Shown piece after piece: positions 44,031 to 53,994 of a stretch of DNA of 64,000 nucleotides. This stretch comes from Corallium rubrum (Eukaryota > Cnidaria > Anthozoa > Scleralcyonacea > Coralliidae), in NCBI GenBank assembly GCA_964035015.1, contig OZ036006.1:10927816-10991815 (forward strand), written 5' to 3'. The notes under the pieces are model-generated. The model did no database searches and was not told the origin of the DNA. It saw only the letters and a list, made by a program, of their open reading frames with translations. Numbering within the stretch: position 1 is the first letter of the stretch; each line of letters opens with the position of its first letter. The translations under genes and the position numbers were made by a program.

Positions 44031-44566
44031 AAATGTATATACTCTACACTCGGATTTTCCTTCACCCAAAATCCTTAGAACATGCTATGTAATCGAGTGA
44101 AATGCCCAATATCACTTATAATATACCCAATTCTCTCCTGGCATTACCACCTTATAGACCTTATTCAAAAATGGCCTCCGAATTAAAATTATTTTATATA
44201 CATATCAATTAGCCCTTATGAACTCGTTTTCATGTGTGAAATTCAAAAGAATTTTTACTTTAAAACGAGGTCATAAGGGCTAATTTATATGCACATAAAA
44301 GAATTCTAATTCGGCGGCCATTTTTGAATAAGGTCTATTATATATACAGAACTCGCGATCAAGCTCTTGGCAACGCCCTCCGTGGCTCAGTGGTCAGAGC
44401 AAGGTCGTGGGTTCAATTCCTGCCGGAAGGCCTGTGTAGTTGCATTTTTCGCAACTGGTCCCGGTTTGGTCTTAAGATGTATATATTCTACACTCGAATT
44501 TTCCTTCACCCAAATCCTTAGAACATACTATGTAATTGAGTGAAATGCCCAATATTACTTAATATA
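44031..44566 (+). mobile_element. tRNA-headed composite retroposon, copy 3 (14 bp TSD)
   Basis: Flanked by CTTAAATCGAAACA at 44017-44030 and 44567-44580. All in plus sense but permuted: it begins at AAATGTATATACTCTACACT, passes through the linker and the tRNA-like head (44380-44420), and ends AATGCCCAATATTACTT, so the two ends overlap by over 60 bp. A MITE is inserted at 44154-44338. Confidence 0.86.
44154..44338. mobile_element. Palindromic MITE, TAGACCTTATTCAAAAATGG
   Basis: The ends mirror each other over 40 bp. The centre mirrors TTAGCCCTTATGA and AAAACGAG. Related copies are at 43395-43515 and (weaker) 47599-47760. Confidence 0.76.
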
Positions 44567-44725
44567 CTTAAATCGAAACAGGCTGTCCTAAGACCCTGCG
44601 TCAAAATGTTTAACAACCTGAAATATCTCAAGAACGAAGCAAGGAAACGAAAAACTGCAAACGATGTTTGTCATTTTAAGTGTTCTTTCAAGTAAGTGAG
44701 ATCTAATTTTCGTTTTATAAGAACT

Positions 44726-46393
44726 TTAAACAGTTGATTTGCCAATGAGCTTGTCCATTGCCGATAAAGTCATGATATAAAGCATTAAAAGAATGAATAG
44801 TGTTACTGAACTGAAGTAGGTGAGATAATCGAACAAGGCACTACCAACCAACGGTCCTGAGATAAGACCAAGCTGTTGTGTGGACGCCAGCAGGCCTTGG
44901 TAGAACCCCTGGTCTTCTGGTGGAGTGAGCTTCGAGAGCAGAGATTTTCCAACGATAGCCGTAATCGGAGTGGCGAGAAGCATAAAAAATGTCATCAACA
45001 ACGCCATTGTTAGACAGCCGGACGTATGAGGCCGCATCAGCGCGACACTCAGTTGGGCGAATACCCCGATCGTTCCCATGGCAACTGACGAGAGCAGGAG
45101 ATTGCGGTCGGCGATGTAGCGCGAAACAAACCAAACGAGGACGATGACTATGACGAGTTCGACGCCGGCGGCGAAGTACAGAAGACTGAGGTAGGTGATG
45201 TTGAAATCCAGGAGCACGACCCCGATCAAAGGCGCCAAAGTCTCGAAGGAACTCTGATTAAAAAACATGACGAACTGCGTAAGGAAAAGGACCAACACTT
45301 CTGTGCGCGAACAAGCTACCTTGAGTACTTGACAAAAAGTGGTTGCTTCTTCCTCGTTTTGTTTCACGTCCTCGTGAACGATTTGAGTTTTCAGAATATC
45401 AAAGTAGGTCAACTCCTCTTTCCCAGGCCCATCGTCGTCGTCGTCGCTGGAACGCAGCTCGTAGTTTCCCTCGGATCCCCTATAATCCCCATAAAATGCC
45501 ATCGTATCCCCATGTGATCCTTCATGATCCCCATGTGACCCTGCATAATCCCCATGTGATCTTCCATGATCCTTATGTGAGCCTTCATGATCCTTATGTG
45601 TTCCTCCATGGTCCTTATGCGACTCCAGATTATCCCCATGCGATCCCAAATTATCCCCATGTGACCCTACTTGATCCCCAAGCACTTTCGCCTCTCCACC
45701 GTTTACATTATTTTCGAAGAAGTCCGCCTCGAGATGCTTGTAGTCTTTTGTCAGGTTATACACGGTGAACAGGTGAATAACTCCGACCAGGCACCAGAGA
45801 ATGGCCATAAAAAACCCAGGCGCAGTTCGCCGATCTATCTTCCACGGCCCAATGGAGAAGTCAAAGTATTGTAAGAACAAGTTAAACGAAGGCCCGATGG
45901 TGATCCCGAGTAGACGGACGCCTTCGAGGATTGTCACTATTCGGGTGCGTTCCTCGGGGCTTGTGACGCGGGCTACCTCTCCATACAGCGCCGACACGTA
46001 GCCGCTGCCCAGTCCCGAGATGCAGCGGCCCAGAATGGGCATATACACATGTAACGGCAACGCGTAGGTAATGCAGCCAGCAATATCCAGACATATGGTT
46101 ACCGAGCCAATGATTCGAATACGGCGTGTGACGTCGGCGATCTTTCCGACAAATGGCGCGACGAAAATGCCGACGATAGAGTCAGCGGCGATGGCGATAC
46201 CGAGGAAGTAATAAGGCGCACCGAACGATTCCAGGTAGAACCATAGCGACGGAATGACGATGGCGTAGTTGATGCCGACCGTGAAGCGACGAATGGCGAA
46301 GCCGATGAACGTCAACTGACGTTTGCTCTGAAAGGTGAGCTTGAAAGGAAAGTCGAAGCAACCTTGGGATTGCGATAACATGCTTGGCACCAC
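44726..46393 (-). CDS. MFSD8-like MFS transporter with His/Asp heptad-repeat loop
   Basis: A 555-residue intronless membrane protein of the major facilitator superfamily. It resembles the MFSD8/CLN7 group in having RQLTFIGFAIRRF before TM1, ASP-like ADSIVGIFVAPFVGKIAD, an EERTRIVTILEGVRLLG helix and RRTAPGFFMAILW. About six TM segments lie before residue 215 and six after 365. The central loop holds ten heptads (243-312) of GSH(G/K)DHx type, then an acidic SSDDDDDG. The ATG at 46393 is four codons before a second Met. The second (MLSQSQG) aligns with MLCESKG of the paralogue at 58596, so either start is possible. Known: MFSD8 is lysosomal in vertebrates. The substrate here is unknown, and metal binding by the loop is inference from composition. 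It lies opposite in strand to its paralogue 12 kb away. Confidence 0.92.
   Translation of the reverse strand: MVPSMLSQSQGCFDFPFKLTFQSKRQLTFIGFAIRRFTVGINYAIVIPSLWFYLESFGAPYYFLGIAIAADSIVGIFVAPFVGKIADVTRRIRIIGSVTICLDIAGCITYALPLHVYMPILGRCISGLGSGYVSALYGEVARVTSPEERTRIVTILEGVRLLGITIGPSFNLFLQYFDFSIGPWKIDRRTAPGFFMAILWCLVGVIHLFTVYNLTKDYKHLEADFFENNVNGGEAKVLGDQVGSHGDNLGSHGDNLESHKDHGGTHKDHEGSHKDHGRSHGDYAGSHGDHEGSHGDTMAFYGDYRGSEGNYELRSSDDDDDGPGKEELTYFDILKTQIVHEDVKQNEEEATTFCQVLKVACSRTEVLVLFLTQFVMFFNQSSFETLAPLIGVVLLDFNITYLSLLYFAAGVELVIVIVLVWFVSRYIADRNLLLSSVAMGTIGVFAQLSVALMRPHTSGCLTMALLMTFFMLLATPITAIVGKSLLSKLTPPEDQGFYQGLLASTQQLGLISGPLVGSALFDYLTYFSSVTLFILLMLYIMTLSAMDKLIGKSTV
45458..45667 (-). repeat. In-frame 21 bp minisatellite (10 heptads)
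   Basis: Ten tandem 21 bp units inside the transporter ORF encode GSHGDNL, ESHKDHG, GSHGDHE and related heptads. The unit is an exact multiple of three, so copy changes keep the frame. The last two units are degenerate (AFYGDYR, GSEGNYE). Confidence 0.92.
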
Positions 46394-46451
46394 TCCTTAG
46401 AGCTACAAAAACCGAGAAAAATATATAGTAATCGGAAAAGAATGACATGAA

Positions 46452-47064
46452 ATTAATCCATTGCTGCCTAGGATTTCCATTTTACGATAAAAATTGTCTG
46501 GCATGAGAGTAAAGCCCCAGTCAAACGAGGATGAGAGTTGATGAGAGTTGGCAAGCGAGAGTTTGTCTGAGAGTTTTCTCAACTCTGATGCCCCGGTCAA
46601 ACGAGGATGAGAGTTGATGAGAGTTGACCATGAGAGTTGACGAGAATTGTAGGATTTACCGCGCGTAGCAGGGAGACTAGGAACGAATTTCGAGGTAAAC
46701 AAAGTTCGTGGTTTTTCTAGAGTTTCAGAAATACATTCAGGATCGCTCCGTTCCTTCGCCATTTTTGTTGAGCCTGTTTTTACAAAGTGCAAACTGTTAG
46801 CCGCTAAACTCTCATCAACTCTCATATGCCAACTCTCATGACAGGTCAAACGAGCAAAAACTCTCATCAACTCTCATTAAAATTTGAACCAGCTCAAAGT
46901 TGATGAGAGTTGATAAGAGTGCATGAGAGTCGATGAGAGTTGGTGGTCAAACGCGACCGAGAGTTGCAACTCTCATCGACTCTCATCAACTCTCATCCTC
47001 GTTTGACCGGGGCTTAAAAAAAATTAAGAGGCCGTTTTTGGCTGGCTCAGACAGGAATGAGTTA
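46452..47064. mobile_element. Small TTAA-end MITE split by a Harbinger-type MITE
   Basis: TTAATCCATTGCTGCC at the left and GACAGGAATGAGTTAA at the right match the family at 7113. The interior is split by 46513-47014. A partial relative starts again at 47082 (TTAACTCATTGCTGCCGGG). Confidence 0.66.
46513..47014. mobile_element. PIF/Harbinger-type MITE, second copy of the AGCCCCGG family
   Basis: AGCCCC-GTCAAACGAGG ends are flanked by TAA on both sides. A partial second left end begins at about 46590, so the left arm is duplicated. Interior shared with 2709-3132 (CGCGCGTAGCAGGGAGACTA). It ends about 120 bp upstream of the MFS start codon at 46393, within the likely promoter. Confidence 0.85.
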
Positions 47065-47785
47065 ACCACTTGTTAACTCATTGCTGCCGGGAAAATTTGA
47101 GGGTTCTCGCTTTAACGAGTAAAATCATCCGGCGTTAGACAGTAAAACAGTAAAGCTTAAACGGCCCGTTTTATGAGTTATCAGAGTTGGTTCCTATATC
47201 TTTGCTATTATCAAACATAATCACTTGAAAATTCTACATGTTTGGCGTTGTGAGAGAAACACACACATACTTCCTTCGAATTAAGTTTGGTTTGATAATA
47301 GCAAAGATATATAACCTTCTCTGATAACTCATTATGCACATGTGACGTCAAGTTGTTTAATTTACATTTCAAACAAACTGAAATATCTCAAGAACGAAGC
47401 AAGGAAACGAAAAACTGCAAAAGATGTTACTCTATCATTTTAAGTGTTCTTTCAAATAAGACAAACGTAATTTTCGTTTCATGTGCACTTTAAGTCTGTC
47501 AACTAAAGGACCACCCACCCCCTCTATGTAGCAGGCCACTGACCCCACAATTTGTGAGGTACGACTGACCTAGCAATGTTCTATGGGTATCAGCCTATAG
47601 ACCACTTTCATAAAGGTCTTCACTTTAAATATTCTTTTATGTGCATCTAAATGAGCCTTTCTGGCCTCGTTATGAAGCAAAGATTATTTTGAATTGCAGA
47701 CACACAAACGAGGCCAGAAAGGCTTATTAAGATGCGCATAAAAGATTAATCGCTCTTGTTATATAGCTAGAGTTTCACTGGATGC

Positions 47786-48690
47786 AACGATGACTGTCAT
47801 TGGTGACAGTGACGAACTGCAAGACGATCTTCGAAAATTGGAAATTTGGCAAGAGAAATGGCAAATGAAGTTTAATCCTGGTAAATGTAAAATATTATGT
47901 ATATCGACCAAAAAAAACCCTCTACAAAGGAAATATGTGTTCTGTAACACAGTCTTGGAACAGGTTGAGTCGGCCTCTTATTTAGGAGTTACCTTCAATA
48001 ATAAACTGAAATTTTCGGAACATGTTTCAAACACCGCAAGTAAAACCAACAAAGTACTTGGTATGGCGCGACGTAATTTCTGGAACTGCCCCCAGAATGT
48101 CAGAGAAAGTGTGTATACTACGATTATACGACCTAAACTGGAATATGCTTGTGCAGCATGGGATCCACATCACAAGAAAGACATAATGACGCTAGAAAAG
48201 GTTCAGAGAAAGGGAGCGAGATTCTGTTTGCAGAACTATGTCCCATTAGCTAGTGTAACGGAGATGTTGGATAAACTTGGTTGGGAAACACTACAACAAA
48301 GACGGATGAAAGCTAGGTTGACAATGATGTACCAGATTAGTTACAATCTTATCGATTTTAATGCTGAAAGGTACCTTATACCACACACAGAATCCAGAAC
48401 ACGTGGTAGTCATCCCTTAAAATACCAGATTCCAAAGGCAAAAAAAAGATGTTTTTAAATATTCTTATTTTCCTAGAACGATTAAGGACTGGAACAACCT
48501 GCCACAGGACATTGTCTTAGCAAATTCATTAAACGAATTTAAAGTGAAATTAGATAGCTATTTTTAGTAATTAGTTCTATTTTAGAATTTTAACATTAGT
48601 ATCATCACTTTTATCTATTTTAATATTTGTATTTTGTAAATTTAATAGTTGGTGTGATCTTGTATGAGTTTACCGACTTAATAAATTCAG
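47786..48690 (+). pseudogene. 5'-truncated LINE (RT C-terminus)
   Basis: The frame begins TMTVIGDSDELQDDLRKLEI right after where motif C would lie. It continues through FNPGKCKILCIST, VESASYLGVTFNN and YACAAWDPHHKKDIM to YQIPKAKKR. There a frameshift in an A8 run (about 48440) shifts into YSYFPRTIKDWNNLPQDIV. It ends with an AT-rich 3' UTR. A jockey/CR1-group RT of a lineage different from 16691-20104. Confidence 0.88.
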
Positions 48691-48897
48691 ATTGATTGGT
48701 TTGTGGTCACATGACCTTAGCTAAATTTCAATGTCTACCGAGCGGGCAACAATTGAGAACTTATTGCCTGCTCGGTCACTAAGTTTTCAATTGTTGCCCG
48801 CTAGAACTTTGAACTCTTCACGGCATCCTATAAACAAAAGCTTGTTTGGTACAAAAATAAGAATATTTATAGGTCTTCAAAGCATGTGTGAAGATAA

Positions 48898-49620
48898 AAG
48901 CCCGGCGCACACTAGTGCAAGTTGCACGCACAGATGTCATTCGTGACCAATTGCGTGCGACGAAAATCCTAGTGTGCGGGGAAAATATACAGGATTTTTG
49001 TCACTCGTGTCGTGAACAACAAATATCAAACATGTTTGATATTTTCTGTCATTCGTGACAAAAATTCCTAGTGTGCGGCAAAAACCTAACTCGCAACTCT
49101 TCGCAGCAAAGAAGTGCGCATGCGTGTTATTCCCCAAAACAACATGGCGGATAGTGAACAAGATGATTTGTCAGACGACGAAGATATCTTGCTATTCAGT
49201 CTTTTGCTGATACGGAGACGTCGAAGACGTCTGAGGGCGGCTAATCGCCAGTTATGGACGAAACGATGGATTTTGAGAAGACAAAGGCAAGGAGTCTATG
49301 ATATAATTTATCCTCCAAAATTGCTTCGGTGACCAGTTCACTACGAGGTTCACTAGTATGTTCACTATCCGCCATGTTGTTTTGGGGAATAACACGCATG
49401 CGCACTTCTTTGCTGCGAAGAGTTGCGAGTTAGGTTTTTGCCGCACACTAGGAATTTTTGTCACGAATGACAGAAAATATCAAACATGTTTGATATTTGT
49501 TGTTCACGACACGAGTGACAAAAATCCTGTATATTTTCCCCGCACACTAGGATTTTCGTCGCACGCAATTGGTCACGAATGACATCTGTGCGTGCAACTT
49601 GCATTAGTGTGCGCCGGGCT
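48898..49620 (+). mobile_element. PIF/Harbinger element derivative with transposase 5' end
   Basis: Long inverted arms (about 260 bp) begin AAGCCCGGCGCACACTAG and end CTAATG-GTGTGCGCCGGGCT. TAA flanks both sides. Between the arms is the start of a transposase reading frame (49114-49332). Structure and target fit PIF/Harbinger, with most of the coding part deleted. Confidence 0.85.
49114..49332 (+). pseudogene. N-terminal fragment of a HARBI1-like transposase
   Basis: A 72-codon frame reads SEQDDLSDDEDILLFSLLL, then IRRRRRRLRAANRQLWTKRW and LRRQRQGVYDIIYPPKL. The acidic start, Arg block and RxxW-RRQxxGxYxxI segment are the usual N-terminus of PIF/Harbinger nucleases (HARBI1-like). The DDE domain is missing. 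Its first 12 codons lie within the inverted arm. Confidence 0.72.
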
Positions 49621-49939
49621 TAACTGGATAAATGTATTGCTGTTCTTTTGTTCTGAGACTCACATTTGTTTGGTTGAAGTGAAATTACGGAGCCAGGCGA
49701 AATGTTTTGGTAAGTCTTAGGCAACGTCCAATGCACGTATGCGTTTTCATAGCGTTTTTATACTGTTCTCGGTCCTCAGGGGAGCAGAAAACAATGGTCG
49801 CATTACCTGAAACAATATGAAAACGCTAGGAAAACGTATACGTGTGGATGAGATTTTAGCGTTTGTCTTTTGTGTACTTTCCCTTGATAAACGTCGAAAA
49901 TATTCAGCGAAACTTAAGCTATATTAACAAAACACTTAA

Positions 49940-50735
49940 AGTGTCACTGTGATGAAAAATCGTCAATCTTATTTTGATCATGTCATAAAATACATTTACA
50001 ATGAGGATGAACGGCGTTTGTGGTTTGTAAATATCTCATCTTGTTCAAGAGATATTCACGTTTTGGAAATATGCAAATTATATGGCTGATGACGTCATTT
50101 TCTCTAAACGAGAGAAATGAAAATCGTAAACTTAGGAATATCTCTAGAAATAAACAATAGAAAGTGCTCAAATTTTGCATGCTTATAGTATTAAATAAAA
50201 TACGTTTCACTGTGGAACTTTAGTTGTTTTCGTGGAAACTGCTGGTTCCTGACCCCCTCCAACGATAAAATTAAATTTGCTTATTTATCAGCAATCAAGT
50301 AGCGTTTACTCCAGCGAATAAAAGTGAAGATTAGGGCTTATGTAGGCATTGTAATTCAAACGTTTAAAACTTTCTATTTTTAAACAATGAGGCAAAAATG
50401 ATAATTCCCCTTTTAAGGTTTAGAATAACCTGTGAGCATGCGCTTGCCTTAACATAGCAATCACAAAAGTTCCACAGAGAAGTGTATTTTATTGGATACT
50501 ATAAGATACAAAGTTTAAGTGCATTCTATTGTTTATTTCCAGAGATATTCCTTATTTTACGATTTTCATTTCGCTCACATAGAGAAAATGACGTCATCAG
50601 CCATAAATTTGCATATTTCCAAAACGTGAATATCTCTTGAACGAGATGAGATATTGACAAACCACAAACGCCGTTCACCCTCATTTTAAATGTACTTTAT
50701 GATAAGACTGAGGATTTTCTCATCATAGTGACACT
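49940..50735. mobile_element. 800 bp palindromic TTAA element
   Basis: TTAA|AGTGTCACTGTGATGA at the left and CATAGTGACACT|TTAA at the right bound arms over 300 bp long with high identity (GCCGTTCA/CACAAACGCCG, TGACGTCAT). The centre of about 170 bp is unpaired. Probably Kolobok- or piggyBac-type non-autonomous. Confidence 0.85.
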
Positions 50736-51830
50736 TTAATGTCTGATCCCTCGGGAAATAGTTAGTTTTGTTTTCCCTCGAGTCTCTGTTTCCCTCGACT
50801 TCGTCTCAGGAAATATCAAGATTCTCGGGAAAACAAAACTAACTGTTTCTATACTGAAAGTGGTGTATTAAAATCTGGAGTCAAAAATATTGTGTAGTGG
50901 GGGTGCTATGTGGTCGACGTTTTCTCGCTTCTCCTCCTCGACTATCTATGTAGAACGTATTCAGATGACAAAAAATTGGGTTTATATGCACTTTAAGGAG
51001 ACAGGAACCGCGGAACCGGGGGGGTTTAGCCCACCCCCCCAATAATTTTTCTAAGTAAATTAACATTGTGCATCCAAAAAGTATTTTATTGCAATATAAT
51101 AGACAGAAAAATTGTTCAATCAGTCACTCTAGCACACACAGCGGTCTGCACTTGAACATTATATCAAATGGATTTCCGAGTCTAGATTTCAAAAATTTCC
51201 GGGGGGGGGCATGTCCCCAGACCACCTAGAACACTCCTTTTGTGCACAGCGGGAGAATTCGCAAGCTTCCTAGGCAGATAGTTGGATATTTTGAACTATT
51301 TTTTATTCGCGGTAAGTACTCGCAATTAGTAATTCATGAGGAAAACTGCACAAAGGAAATCATTACCGTGTCGATGGTTAATTTGCATGGATATTGAAGG
51401 AAGAAATTACATAAATTAATCGAACTTTCACTCCGATTTTCTCTTAAAATACCGATTTGTTTGAGATACTATATCAATTATCAAACACTCAGAAGAGTGC
51501 TTCATCAGGATATCCAAACACCTCGAAGTTTGTTCAAACAACTCGGCTATCCCTTCATCAGTCTTGAAACCCCGCGAGTATGAATCTATTAAATAACTGA
51601 ATTTATTGTAAACATATTGGAAAAATAAATTGAATTGAAAAAAAATATTGAATTGTATAATTCTATCGCAACGAGCTGCGTTTGGTGGAAATACAGTGGA
51701 AACCGTGCGAGTTGCTTCGTGCCGTGCGAGGACTGGAAATCCGCCTTTAGTCGGCCGACTACAATCGTAGCGTGTGCGCCAAGACCTACCATAACTATGG
51801 ACCTACCAAGGGGGCGAAAACTAGAATTGA
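50736..51830. repeat. Gene-free interval with hairpin and dispersed repeat
   Basis: 50748-50850 mirrors TAGTTAGTTTTGTTTTCCC around CCCTCGACTTCGTCTC. 50990-51240 is a C/G-rich repeat fragment. 51310-51780 is the dispersed repeat of 3138 and 1485 (AACTCGC, GGTTTCCACTGTATTTCC in complement), here without the SINE insertion. Confidence 0.62.
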
Positions 51831-52586
51831 TCTACACCTTTTTCAGGTCAAATTCAGAAACTTCCAAACGAACTTCAGATAATTCAGATCAATTTCAGAA
51901 CTTTCCAAGTGAATTTCAGATAATTCAAGTGACTTTCAGAAATTTCCAAATGATATTCAGATTTTCCAAATGATATTCAGACATTTCCAAATGATATTCA
52001 GACATTTCCAAATGATATTCAGACATTTCCAAATGATATTCAGACATTTCCAAAATGAAGCGAGAAGCTTGCACAGTAAATAGTTCGGATCAGCTGAGGG
52101 AACACATATATACAGTATACCTTTTTTGCCCTGCATTACTCAATAAAAAACATTCAATTGCACTCATTGAAATAAAAATAGCACTTTATGTAATCAATGC
52201 TATTGAGGTTACAGAAGTGTTATTGAATGTCGTTTCGCGCTAATAATAAAGTGCTATTTTTATTTCAACGAGTGCAATTGAATGTTTTTTATTGAGTAAT
52301 GCAGGGCAAAAAAGGTGTATGTGTTCCCTCAGCTGATCCGAACTATTTACTGTTCACAAGCGAAGCTTAGCCTCTCGCTTCATTTTGGAAATGTCTGAAT
52401 ATCATTTGGAAATGTCTGAAATTCATTTGAAAATGTCTGAATATCATTTGGAAAATCTGAATATCATTTGGACAATTTGAATATCATTTGGAAATGTCTG
52501 AAATTCATTTGGACAATCCGAATATCATTTGGAAGTGTCTGAAATTCGTTTGGAAGTTTCTGAATTTGACCTGAAAAAGGTGTAGA
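51831..52586. mobile_element. Foldback element with 21 bp subrepeats in both arms
   Basis: TCTACACCTTTTTCAGGTCA is mirrored at the right end. Each arm holds 8-10 tandem AATGATATTCAGACATTTCC-type units, in opposite orientation. The inner arms mirror GTTCGGATCAGCTGAGGGAA and AAACATTCAATTGCACTC. Nearly the entire 756 bp can fold. No clear target duplication. Confidence 0.84.
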
Positions 52587-53460
52587 ATGATTTGGTCTTT
52601 GCTTAGCGCCTTAGCCACTCGTCTACGAACCTTTGTATTTCAAGACAAAAGCGGAGGAAATTTTTTGTACTACGAGTTTGCTACTGACGTTAAACTTGAA
52701 AAGTATGGTTTAAATTTGAGTTCATAGCGCTTTGGGAAACCGGGGACAAGGTTGACGCAATGGTTTGACAACAAGCTGTGTCAATCAATGATACACCAAG
52801 GTCAACGAGTTAACTATATTTCCCTGCTGATTTACAAATATGTACAAGACCAATACAGCCAAGCTTTCACCGATTAAAACACAGAACACAATGTCAGCGA
52901 TTGAACACGACGCTTCATCTTATACACACCACTTAGATAAACGAAGCCACTCCCGTATTCAACAGCCAGCCGAACAGCTCTGTGCTCTCGCTTTTTCTAT
53001 TCAAAAGGTCCAAAAGTACCAACTGAATATCAAGCCCTTTTCGAGTGTATTGCTTTAAACATGACGCCCCAACACATACAAACTATTCATATACTATAGT
53101 AAATCATTTTACATCTTACCTATTTCGTCAAATAGACTTTCCGTTCAACGATTCTTTCCAATTCGATCCATGAGTTACAAGTAAGCAAACACGGCTATAT
53201 CGCTCTTCTCATATGATGAATATATTCATCGTCACGGATTTGTGCGTAACCTGATATAATAGCTGAACAGTCAAGCGAAACGTAACCGGGGGTAGCACGA
53301 AGGTGGACAAAACCTTCCGTTAATAGCACTATGAAGAAAAGTAACGTAATTTGCGAATTAAAAAATAAACTTGACTAAAAAGTGTTAGCAGTTCCTTGTA
53401 TGAACTAAGGACAAGATAAACCCATATTATACAATTATCTTATAAATAATATTTAGTATT
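52587..53460. other. Gene-free interval
   Basis: No domain-bearing frame. The 72-codon plus frame at 52840 has no recognisable features. Confidence 0.45.
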
Positions 53461-53468
53461 ACGCTCAA

Positions 53469-53682
53469 CTAAACGACATCTTGGGACAGTTTCGAGACGA
53501 GAGGAGGAATAGATCGTACAAAAGCCAAGAAACAAAACACGGGAATGGCGCAGATGGCACAGCTAGACGCTAATATCACGATGACCAAATGAATCCACAA
53601 TCGTTCCCATAAATGGAGATGCTACCATAGAAACGTCATATACTGTCCCAGCAATAAGAGGAGCTGTTGTAGGACTCGAAAG
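53469..53682 (-). pseudogene. MFSD1-like MFS transporter fragment
   Basis: In minus sense, SSPTTAPLIAGTVYDVSMV continues VASPFMGTIVDSFGHRDI. After a one-base shift near 53580 it reads LASSCAICAIPVFCFLAFVR and then SIPPLVSKL. The A-G-T-V-Y-D-V-S-x-x-x-SPFxGxxVD pattern followed by a hydrophobic helix resembles the second half of MFSD1-type transporters. A frameshift and an early stop suggest a relic, though a real exon with a sequencing error is possible. Not a copy of the two MFSD8-like genes here. Confidence 0.55.
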
Positions 53683-53994
53683 ACAAAAATGTCTGATAGC
53701 CTGTTAATCATATATATCGGTGAGCTATCGAACATAAAAACTGACATAAACATAAGGACGTTTGTGTCGCTAAAATGTTTCAGTGTGAACCGATCAAAAT
53801 CAAGAACACAACTTAATTTGCCATTGCACATGACTAAAGTCGCTGCAAGGCAGGTTTTCGGACAGATTGTGTGGTAGAATAGTTAATTATACATGTAACA
53901 TTTTATAGATTAGAATAAATAACATGCACGAGATTATTAACTGATTATCATATGCAATAAGAACAAAGAACTTGTCACGAACAATTGATTAGTT

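Larger units (their letters stand above)
48725..49720. mobile_element. Repeat copy related to 13780-13980, split by a Harbinger MITE
   Basis: CTTGTTTGGTACAAAAATAAG and GAAATGTTTTGGTAAGTCTTA match the 13796-13975 element in the same order, with the 48898-49620 insertion between. A hairpin of CAATTGTTGCCCGCT-type sequence lies at 48740-48805. Confidence 0.65.

Noticed and set aside
45329..46094. Frames on both strands within the first MFS gene
   Set aside because: Shadows created by the 21 bp in-frame repeat and GC-rich helices; the MFS frame is far longer and has clear motifs.
52595..52640. tRNA-Ser/Leu-like D-arm (GAGTGGCTAAGGCG on minus)
   Set aside because: Only the first 40 bases resemble a tRNA; no T-arm or acceptor closure is found, so chance or a relic.
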